Assembly (NCBI GenBank): GCA_025966215.1 | Contig: JAOPVM010000082.1 | Span: 1-5,628 of the forward strand | DNA from: Klenkia sp. | GTDB taxonomy: Bacteria > Actinomycetota > Actinomycetes > Mycobacteriales > Geodermatophilaceae | Reading direction: 5' to 3' | DNA length: 5,628 bases | In this document: piece after piece, positions 1 through 4,706 of the stretch | Layout of the letters: each line of letters starts with the position of its first letter | How positions within the stretch are numbered: position 1 is the first letter of the stretch | Notes under the pieces: model-generated | Databases searched by the model: none | Told to the model about the DNA's origin: nothing | The model's input: only the letters and a program-made list of their open reading frames with translations | Made by a program: the position numbers and the translations under genes

Positions 1-1
1 C

Positions 2-352
2 CACCCGCTGGTCAGCCAGTGCATCGTGGTCGGCGACCAGAAGCCCTTCATCGCCGCCCTGGTCACCCTCGACGAGGAGGCCCTGCCCGGCTGGCTGAGG
101 TCCCGCGGCAAGGACGCCTCGCTCACCGTGGCCCAGCTCCGTGACGACGCCGACGTGCTCGCCGCCCTGGACGAGGCCGTGGCCGAGGCCAACAAGGCCG
201 TCTCGCACGCGGAGAGCATCCGCAAGTTCCGGGTGCTGGACATCGACTTCACCGAGACCAACGGGACGCTCACCCCGAGCCTGAAGCTCAAGCGGAACGT
301 GGTGCTGAAGGAGTACGCCGACGAGGTGGAAGGGCTCTACGCCCGGGGCTGA
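2..352 (+). CDS. fadD15: Long-chain acyl-CoA synthetase (FadD15-like), C-terminal fragment
   Basis: This is the last 116 residues of an AMP-forming fatty acid:CoA ligase whose start lies left of the window; the frame is open from base 2 and ends at TGA 350-352. Such enzymes activate long-chain fatty acids to acyl-AMP and then acyl-CoA at the membrane. The fragment has the small mobile C-terminal domain: a block reading VVGDQKPFIAALVTLDEEA, then AVSHAESIRKFRVL, then NGTLTPSLKLKRN, the A10-type region carrying the lysine used in adenylation. These blocks closely resemble mycobacterial FadD15 as I remember it, and the convergent pimB neighbour supports that assignment. The last 16 bases overlap the 3' end of pimB on the other strand. 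The family is certain; the paralogue number rests on resemblance and gene order. Confidence 0.93.
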   Translation, partial: HPLVSQCIVVGDQKPFIAALVTLDEEALPGWLRSRGKDASLTVAQLRDDADVLAALDEAVAEANKAVSHAESIRKFRVLDIDFTETNGTLTPSLKLKRNVVLKEYADEVEGLYARG

Positions 353-1470
353 GCCGCCAGCAGCCGCGTGAGGTCCCGGGCGATCGTCGTCCAGGACCAG
401 CGCTGCTCGACCCAGGCCCGGCCCGCGCCCCCCATGGCGCGGGCCCGGGCCGGGTCGTCGAGGAGATCGGCGACCGCCGCGGCCACTGCGGACGGGGACC
501 GCGGGTCCACGACCCGGCCGGTGACACCGTCCTGCACCGCCTCGGGCGCTCCCCCCGAGGTGCCGGCCACCACCGGCAGCCCGCACGCGGCGGCCTCGAG
601 GAAGACCATCCCCAGACCCTCGACGTCCAGCCCGCCGCGGCGGGTGCGGCAGGGCATCGCGAACACGTCCCCGGCCGCGTAGTACGCCGGCAGCCGGGCC
701 GCCGGCACGCCCCCGGTGAGGACGACGGAGTCACCCAGCCCGGCGTCGGCCACCGCCCGGCGCAACCGCCCCTCCGACGGTCCGCCCCCGACGAGCAGGA
801 GCCGGGCTCGGGGGTGTCGGGCGAGCACCTGCGGCCAGCCCTCGACCAGCACGTCCTGCCCCTTGCGGGGCACCAGCCGGGACACGCAGACGACCACCGG
901 CGCATCCCCGAGCCCGTGCTCGGCCCGCACCCCGGCGCCCTCCACCCCGGGGTGGAACACCTCGACGTCGACCCCCGGGGACAGCTGGGTCATCGTCGTC
1001 CGGGCACCGACGGCGGGGGCGAGCCGGTCGTGGGTGTACTGCGAGATGAAGGTCAGCACGTCCAAGCCGCTCGCGATCCGCTGCAGCAGCTGACGGGCGC
1101 CGGGCAGCGCCACCCAGCCGGTCTCGTGCCCGTGGGTGATCCCGACCAGCCGGCGCACCCCGGCCCGGCGCAGCCCCGGGGCGAGCAGGCCCAGCGGAGC
1201 GGCGGCCCCGAAGACCACGGTGTCGGCCCGGTGTTCCCGGGCCAGGTGCTGTGCCGCCCGGGCCGCGCCGCGGGTGGGCAGCAGCACGGACGTGGGCAGC
1301 CGGACCACCCGGTAGGGCAGCGTCTCGTCGTGCTCGGCGGCCCCCGGTGACGTGGAGGCCAGCACCACCAGGTCCTCGGCCGGCAGCCGGTCCAGCAGCG
1401 CGGCCACGAAGGTCTGGATGCCGCCCTGCCGGGGCGGGAAGTCGTTGGTGACGACCAGCACCCGGGTCAC
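337..1470 (-). CDS. pimB: PimB-like GT4 mannosyltransferase (phosphatidylinositol mannoside synthesis)
   Basis: This 377-residue GT-B fold glycosyltransferase of family GT4 matches the length of mycobacterial PimB (about 385). PimB moves mannose from GDP-mannose to PIM1 on the cytoplasmic face of the membrane, giving PIM2. Visible motifs are the N-terminal NDFPPRQGGIQTF loop (residues 9-21), HGHE (113-116), SRLVPRKGQD with the Arg/Lys pair expected to bind the donor phosphates (197-206), GGGP (228-231), and the E-x7-E signature E284/E292 in EGLGMVFLE. The frame is open far upstream (to 2190), but GTG 1470 is chosen because the GT-B domain begins there, GGAGG lies 10 bases upstream, and it overlaps the M48 stop as GTGA. 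That suggests translational coupling to the protease gene. The TAG stop lies inside the convergent fadD15 coding sequence. Another GT4 specificity cannot be excluded, but gene order favours PimB. Confidence 0.93.
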   Translation of the reverse strand: MTRVLVVTNDFPPRQGGIQTFVAALLDRLPAEDLVVLASTSPGAAEHDETLPYRVVRLPTSVLLPTRGAARAAQHLAREHRADTVVFGAAAPLGLLAPGLRRAGVRRLVGITHGHETGWVALPGARQLLQRIASGLDVLTFISQYTHDRLAPAVGARTTMTQLSPGVDVEVFHPGVEGAGVRAEHGLGDAPVVVCVSRLVPRKGQDVLVEGWPQVLARHPRARLLLVGGGPSEGRLRRAVADAGLGDSVVLTGGVPAARLPAYYAAGDVFAMPCRTRRGGLDVEGLGMVFLEAAACGLPVVAGTSGGAPEAVQDGVTGRVVDPRSPSAVAAAVADLLDDPARARAMGGAGRAWVEQRWSWTTIARDLTRLLAAQPRA

Positions 1471-2702
1471 GGGCGCCGGTCCTCCGCTGCCGCCACCCGC
1501 TGGGCGGTGGTGGGGTGCGAGCCGAAGAACCACTGCCAGGCCACCGGCGGGTCGGGCTGGTTGAGGTTGGCGACCGCCAGGCGGCGCATCACGTCCTCGA
1601 AGGCCGCCGGCTCGTCGGTCAGGTCCAGGGCGTGCTGGTCGGCGCGGGCCTCCAGCTGGCGGGACACCCCGTTCTGCACCGGCGTCGACAGCAGGGTCGC
1701 GGCCGCCACGAGGAACAACACCAGCGGCACCACCCGGGGGTCGCCCGGGCCGTCGGCCCCGGCCCGGCGCAGCAGCGGGGCCGAACCGAGCAGCCAGCCC
1801 AGCAGCGCCACCCCGGCGCCGGCACCCAGGGCGCCGACCAGGGTGCCGGTGAGCACGTCGTCGGTGGCCACGTGCCCGAGCTCGTGCGCGGCGATGGACT
1901 CGATCTCGGCGTCGGGCAGGTCGGCGAGCAGGGTGTCGTAGACGACGATCCGACGCGTCGAGCCGAACCCGGAGACGTAGGCGTTGAGCGCGGTGGTGCG
2001 CCGGCTGGCATCGGCGACCAGCACGTCCTGCACCGGGGAACCGGACGCCTCGGCCAGCTCGAGCAGGTCGGTGCGCAGCTGGGAGGCCGGCAGCGGGGTG
2101 AAGGAGTTGAACGCCGGCTCGACGACCACGGGGTAGAGGAACGACCCGGCGACCACGAGCCCCGCGGCCCCCGCCCCGGCCCACGCCCACCAGGTGCGCG
2201 GGGCCCGGCGGGCCAGCGCGACCAGCAGCACCATCCCGAGCGCGGTGAGCCCCGCGGTGATCCCGGTGTCCACCGCGACGTCACGGGCCCACAGCGGCCA
2301 GCTGCGGGTGGACAGGCCGTACCGGTGCCGGACCACCTCGCCGTAGGCCGACAGCGGGAGGGAGACGAGCCGGCCGGCCACGGTCAGCGCCGCGGTGCCC
2401 AGCAGCACCCGCCAGGACCAGCCGCCGCCCAGCGGGCGCGCCACGGCGGCGACCAGCCGGGCGCCCAGCGGGGTCAGCCCCAGGACGCCGGTGACCAGCA
2501 GGCCGACCGCCAGGTTGGCCAGCGACGCCGGCCGCAGCGCGCCGACGAACGCGTCGGCCCGCGACAGCTGGCCGGCGGACAGCCCACCGGTGGGGTCGGT
2601 GACCTCCGGCGCGGGTGCCCACGGGATCCGCAGCCACAGCACGACCACCAGGGCGACGCCGAGGGCGGCAGCGGTGAGCAGGGCACGACGACGGGGACCC
2701 AC
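1467..2702 (-). CDS. Ste24-type M48 family zinc metalloprotease, multi-pass membrane protein
   Basis: This 411-residue integral membrane protease carries HELGH at 273-277, giving two zinc histidines and the catalytic glutamate. The third zinc ligand is E351 in the EARAD motif (351-355). The Ste24/M48A hallmarks NAYVSGFGSTRRIVVYDTLL (240-259) and a C-terminal SHPTTAQRV (395-403) are also present. Hydrophobic segments lie near residues 8-24, 62-80, 98-115, 143-165, 172-194, 286-306 and 322-340, so HELGH lies just before a membrane span, as expected for the family. The start is GTG 2702, with AGGA eight bases upstream (2711-2714) and a membrane signal-like N-terminus directly after it. It follows the NlpC/P60 gene by 50 bases with no visible terminator and overlaps pimB by four bases, so the three genes are probably cotranscribed. 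The natural substrate is unknown; eukaryotic Ste24 cleaves CAAX proteins, and bacterial members often act in membrane protein quality control. Confidence 0.93.
   Translation of the reverse strand: MGPRRRALLTAAALGVALVVVLWLRIPWAPAPEVTDPTGGLSAGQLSRADAFVGALRPASLANLAVGLLVTGVLGLTPLGARLVAAVARPLGGGWSWRVLLGTAALTVAGRLVSLPLSAYGEVVRHRYGLSTRSWPLWARDVAVDTGITAGLTALGMVLLVALARRAPRTWWAWAGAGAAGLVVAGSFLYPVVVEPAFNSFTPLPASQLRTDLLELAEASGSPVQDVLVADASRRTTALNAYVSGFGSTRRIVVYDTLLADLPDAEIESIAAHELGHVATDDVLTGTLVGALGAGAGVALLGWLLGSAPLLRRAGADGPGDPRVVPLVLFLVAAATLLSTPVQNGVSRQLEARADQHALDLTDEPAAFEDVMRRLAVANLNQPDPPVAWQWFFGSHPTTAQRVAAAEDRRP
1481..1485 (-). promoter_or_regulatory. Ribosome binding site of pimB
   Basis: The minus strand reads GGAGG here, ten bases before GTG 1470. 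It lies inside the last codons of the M48 protease gene and helps choose the internal GTG over the long upstream open frame, which runs antiphase through the protease gene. Confidence 0.7.
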
Positions 2703-2752
2703 GGCGGTGATCCTAGGAAGCCCGGCTGTGCGCCCCCGCCCGTGCCGTCGTC

Positions 2753-3904
2753 TCAGACCAGCCGGCGGGCCCCCGCGTAGCCGGACATGTCGACGCTGCC
2801 GACCTTCACCACGTCACCCGACGTCGGGGCGTGGACCATCGTCCCGTTGCCGATGTAGATGCCGATGTGGCTGACCGGGCTGTAGAAGTACACGAGGTCG
2901 CCGGGCTGCAGGTCCCCCCGGGGGACCGGGCTGCCCATCCGCGCCTGGGCTGCACTGGAGTGCGGCAGCGAGATCCCCGCGGCCGCGTAGGCGTAGGACG
3001 TCAGCCCCGAGCAGTCGAAGCTGTTCGGCCCGCCGGCACCCCACACGTAGGGGTCGCCGCGCTGGGCCATCGCGGTGTCCACGATCGTCTGCGCCGCGGC
3101 GCCGTCGGCGACGACGGTCGCCGGCGCCTGCACCTCGGGGCCGCTGTGCGCGGCGACGACGACCTGCTGCTGCGTGGCGGTCAGCGCCGCGTACTGAGCC
3201 TGGTAGGCCGCGATCTGCTCCTGCAGGTCGGCCTGCTGGGCGGTGACCGTGTCCAGGGCCTGCTGCGCGGTGGCGGTGGCCTGGTCGGCGGCGGTCTGCG
3301 CCTCGGTCGCGGTGCGGCTGGCCGCGGCGACCTCGGTGACCAGGTCGTTGGTGTGCCCGGCGATGACGTCCAGGGTGCTGACCTGGGCCAGGAAGTCCTC
3401 GGGCGAGCTGCTGGTCATCAGCGCGCTGAAGCTGGAGGGGTTGGTCGTGTAGGCGCTGCGGGCGACGTGGTCGAGCTGGCTGCTCAACGAGGCCAGCTGG
3501 GTCTGCGCGGCGGCGGCGTCCGCGGCGGCGGTGTCTGCGGCGACCTGGTGGTCGGCGAGTTGCACCCGGGCGTCGTTGACCTGCTCGGTGACGACCTCGA
3601 GCTGGTGGTTGGCCTCGGCGACCAGCGCAGTGGCCTGCTCGGGCGTGGTGGCCTCGGGCGTGGTGGCCTCGGTGGTGGCCGTGCCGGTGTCACCGGGTGC
3701 CGCGTAGGCCGTTCCCGGCAGCACCGTGAGGGTCAGCCCGGCGGCGGCGCCGAGCAGCAGCCCGCGGCCGAGGCGGCCGGACAGCCGGGTACGCCGGGGA
3801 CCGGTCGGCAGGTCGGGGAGCGCCGGGACGAACAGCGCCGCGGGGGTGTGCGGACGGGTGGTCGAGGACGGGGTGGTTCCTCGGGCGGTGCGGTGGGACG
3901 CCAC
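2753..3904 (-). CDS. Secreted coiled-coil NlpC/P60 peptidoglycan endopeptidase (Rv2190c-like)
   Basis: This is a 383-residue cell-wall hydrolase. It has a long basic N-terminal region (1-49), a hydrophobic export segment (about 49-63) and a likely signal peptidase site after TAYA (65-68). A Thr/Pro/Glu repeat linker follows (about 74-89), then an Ala/Gln-rich coiled coil (about 90-250) containing SSPEDFLAQVSTLDVI, typical of RipA-like N-terminal domains. The C-terminal NlpC/P60 domain (about 270-383) has catalytic C298 in FDCSG, H346 in SHIGIYIG and H358 in MVHAP. Family members cut stem peptides between D-Glu and meso-diaminopimelate; the coiled coil probably restrains or places the enzyme. 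GTG 3904 is the only start after an in-frame TGA six codons upstream, and GAGGAG lies 10 bases before it. V26, also GTG-type, could be an alternative start. The gene is first in a likely operon with the M48 protease and pimB and sits directly behind a c-di-AMP riboswitch. Length and gene order match Rv2190c. Confidence 0.95.
   Translation of the reverse strand: MASHRTARGTTPSSTTRPHTPAALFVPALPDLPTGPRRTRLSGRLGRGLLLGAAAGLTLTVLPGTAYAAPGDTGTATTEATTPEATTPEQATALVAEANHQLEVVTEQVNDARVQLADHQVAADTAAADAAAAQTQLASLSSQLDHVARSAYTTNPSSFSALMTSSSPEDFLAQVSTLDVIAGHTNDLVTEVAAASRTATEAQTAADQATATAQQALDTVTAQQADLQEQIAAYQAQYAALTATQQQVVVAAHSGPEVQAPATVVADGAAAQTIVDTAMAQRGDPYVWGAGGPNSFDCSGLTSYAYAAAGISLPHSSAAQARMGSPVPRGDLQPGDLVYFYSPVSHIGIYIGNGTMVHAPTSGDVVKVGSVDMSGYAGARRLV
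3641..3670 (-). repeat. Two-copy 15-bp tandem repeat coding for the EATTP linker
   Basis: The 15-mer GGGCGTGGTGGCCTC (plus strand) occurs twice, head to tail, at 3641-3655 and 3656-3670, followed by a partial copy (GGTGGTGGCC). It encodes the Thr/Glu/Pro linker between the signal sequence and the coiled coil of the NlpC/P60 protein. In-frame copy-number changes would simply lengthen or shorten this spacer. Confidence 0.8.
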
Positions 3905-3915
3905 GTGTGCGCGTG

Positions 3916-3921
3916 CTCCTC
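3916..3921 (-). promoter_or_regulatory. Shine-Dalgarno site of the NlpC/P60 gene
   Basis: The minus strand reads GAGGAG here, 11 bases before GTG 3904. A second, stronger GAGGAGG at 3924-3930 is about 19 bases from the start, too far for normal use, but it lies against the riboswitch P1 helix. The doubled purine tract makes ribosome loading a plausible point of control. Confidence 0.6.
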
Positions 3922-3931
3922 ATCCTCCTCG

Positions 3932-4082
3932 ACCGCCTACCGAGTTAGCTGACGGGTTCGGGCTGGAAGACAGTGCCCTATCCCCACACGCGGCACCCGC
4001 TGGTGACGCCCGCGGAGAACTCACCCCAGTGCTGCGGTGGGTCCCCGGTCCGCCCGCCCCGCAGGGTGGGCAGTTCGGCGGT
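3932..4082 (-). ncRNA. Cyclic-di-AMP riboswitch (ydaO/yuaA leader)
   Basis: Read on the minus strand, this leader carries the conserved blocks of the ydaO/yuaA aptamer in the right order. They are a 5' P1 arm ACCGCC (4077-4082) followed by GAACTG; ACCGGGGACCCACC; CTGGGGTGAGTTC (4017-4029); GGATAGGGC (3975-3983); and CCCGAACCCGTCAGCTAAC, followed by TCGGTA and the 3' P1 arm GGCGGT (3932-3937). The P1 arms pair over six bases. Small departures from the remembered consensus are GGGTGAG for GGGTGAA and CTAACTCGG for CTAACCTCG. This RNA class binds c-di-AMP and usually lowers expression; in actinobacteria it is known in front of cell-wall hydrolase genes such as rpfA and NlpC/P60. The gene 28 bases downstream is such a hydrolase. 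The variable stem between GGGTGAG and GGATAGGGC is GC-rich, as expected in this genome. Confidence 0.93.
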
Positions 4083-4099
4083 GACCAGTCGGTGTCACC
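4080..4099 (-). repeat. Inverted repeat overlapping the 5' arm of riboswitch P1
   Basis: The minus strand reads GGTGAC (4094-4099), an eight-base loop, then GTCACC (4080-4085), a perfect six-base stem. Its last three bases are also the first three of the P1 5' arm, so this hairpin and full P1 pairing compete. It may be a regulatory alternative or chance; no function is shown by the sequence alone. Confidence 0.35.
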
Positions 4100-4223
4100 C
4101 GGTGGGGCGACGTCCAGCCGACCGGACGCCCCCACCGTATCGACGCCAGGGGCCTCCGTGGAGAGCTCGATCCGGACCCCCGTCGCACAGCACGTGCCAG
4201 TTCGGGCCGCTGCGCTTCAGCAC
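4095..4223 (-). other. Possible small or frameshifted ORF
   Basis: A GTG at 4223, with GGAG ten bases upstream, opens a 42-codon frame ending at TGA 4095-4097. The first 14 or so codons (VLKRSGPNWHVLCDG) all have G or C in third position, as real genes here do. After a run of five G's (4177-4181 on the minus strand) that bias is lost in this frame and appears in the next one, which reads VRIELSTEAPGVDTVGASG. This could be a small gene broken by a single-base insertion, a sequencing error at the homopolymer, or chance in GC-rich DNA. The second frame has no stop before it enters the riboswitch, which argues against a simple decayed gene. I do not recognise either peptide. Confidence 0.2.
4134..4139 (-). 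promoter_or_regulatory. Possible -10 element for the riboswitch-NlpC transcript
   Basis: TACGGT on the minus strand fits TAnnnT and lies about 52 bases upstream of the aptamer, so a transcript starting near 4127 would contain the full riboswitch. No convincing TTGACA-like -35 box is seen at the right spacing. Placement is the main support. Confidence 0.25.
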
Positions 4224-4261
4224 CTTCTGCCCACTCCGGCGAGAGCACGGCGCGGCGCCCC

Positions 4262-4606
4262 TCAACCGACCTCGCGCCTCGTCGGGGGTTGATGCCGCAG
4301 CGGCGGGACCAGTCCAACCTCTGCCAAGGCGCGGACCGCGCGCCGCTCCACGTCGTCGAGCTCCACGACCACCCCGAGACCGGGAGCCCCCGAACCGCCG
4401 GGCGTGTCGGTCGGACCGGACACCCAGGCACTGCCCAGGTCGGCCACCAGGTCCTCGCGGGGGTCGCCCACCGCCGGCCGCCGGGTCAGCGGCACCACGG
4501 TCGGGTCGCTCCCCCGCCACCCCGGCGGGGCCCCGAGCAGCACGGTGACGACGCAGTCGTGGCACCCCTGGCCTCGGACGGTGCAGGTGTCGCAGTCGAT
4601 GAGCAC
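4262..4606 (-). CDS. Small conserved-type protein with CxxC...CxxC N-terminus, function unknown
   Basis: This is a 114-residue protein starting VLIDCDTCTVRGQGCHDC: cysteines 5, 8, 15 and 18 form a CX2C-X6-CX2C pattern that could hold zinc or an iron-sulfur cluster. VVTVLLG follows, then a Pro/Gly-rich, probably disordered middle (about 26-80). The C-terminal helix-like segment is VELDDVERRAVRALAEVGLVPPLR (about 81-104). I recall similar short actinobacterial proteins with an IDCD.C...CxDCVVT start and a LAEAGLVPPLR end, all uncharacterised. GTG 4606 is chosen because AGGAGG lies four bases upstream and the cysteine motif begins at once; the frame is open 30 codons further (to 4696) but that part overlaps the hairpin and looks non-coding. 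It lies between two cell-wall hydrolase genes on the same strand, 179 bases before the riboswitch. There is no signal peptide, so it is probably cytoplasmic. A metal-binding role is inference. Confidence 0.72.
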   Translation of the reverse strand: MLIDCDTCTVRGQGCHDCVVTVLLGAPPGWRGSDPTVVPLTRRPAVGDPREDLVADLGSAWVSGPTDTPGGSGAPGLGVVVELDDVERRAVRALAEVGLVPPLRHQPPTRREVG

Positions 4607-4610
4607 GGTG

Positions 4611-4616
4611 CCTCCT
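4611..4616 (-). promoter_or_regulatory. Ribosome binding site of the four-Cys protein gene
   Basis: A perfect AGGAGG on the minus strand lies four bases before GTG 4606. The spacing is slightly short, but no other start fits, and it rules against the upstream in-frame ATG at 4696. Confidence 0.65.
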
Positions 4617-4653
4617 GGCAGCGGTCGCAGGACCGGTCGGTCCGTCGCCGCGG

Positions 4654-4659
4654 ACGCTA
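4654..4659 (-). promoter_or_regulatory. Possible -10 element for the four-Cys gene
   Basis: TAGCGT on the minus strand fits TAnnnT and would start a transcript with a leader of about 40 bases. It lies just past the hairpin that closes the upstream gene. No good -35 box is visible, so support is weak. Confidence 0.25.
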
Positions 4660-4678
4660 GGTGCCCCCACCGACATTT

Positions 4679-4702
4679 CCGGGTGCGCAGGTGCACACCC
4701 GG
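4679..4702 (-). terminator. Hairpin terminator after the NlpC-VanY gene
   Basis: The minus strand reads CCGGGTGTGC, ACCT, GCGCACCCGG: a ten-pair stem with one G-U wobble and a four-base loop. It starts four bases after the TGA of the NlpC-VanY gene. It lacks a U tract (AAATGTCGG follows), as is common for actinobacterial hairpin terminators. It probably separates this gene from the small gene downstream, though read-through or an mRNA 3'-end protection role is possible. Confidence 0.7.
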
Positions 4703-4706
4703 CCGC

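Larger units (their letters stand above)
4083..4261. other. Stretch between the small four-Cys gene and the riboswitch
   Basis: With the riboswitch and leader (3905-4082) this makes a 357-base stretch without a confident gene. The 179 bases here hold the likely promoter of the NlpC/P60 operon, a hairpin touching P1, and a short open frame with broken coding character (4095-4223). No tRNA, insertion sequence or long repeat is seen. Confidence 0.6.

Noticed and set aside
1471..2190. Upstream extension of the pimB frame by 240 codons
   Set aside because: It runs through the M48 gene in another frame and translates to Arg/Gly/Ala-rich low-complexity sequence; the GT-B fold begins at GTG 1470 with a good ribosome binding site.
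1515..2780. Long plus-strand open frame of 421 codons
   Set aside because: It lies antisense to the M48 gene; its translation is low-complexity Gly/Gln/Arg/Pro/His with no domain, typical of a GC-rich shadow frame.
3690..3923. Minus-strand ORF from ATG 3923 (77 codons)
   Set aside because: The GAGGAGG abuts the ATG with no spacing, the product is Arg/Pro-rich, and it overlaps the NlpC/P60 start in another frame.
2831..3952. Long plus-strand open frame of 373 codons
   Set aside because: It is antisense to the NlpC/P60 gene and the riboswitch end; the Gly/Arg/Val-rich translation has no recognisable motif.
4021..4676. Other long frames across the 4021-4676 region, both strands
   Set aside because: They overlap the riboswitch or the four-Cys gene and give Arg/Pro/Gly-rich translations without motifs.
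4607..4696. Longer start (ATG 4696) for the four-Cys protein
   Set aside because: The extra 30 residues overlap the terminator hairpin, have no ribosome binding site, and precede a perfect AGGAGG placed for GTG 4606.
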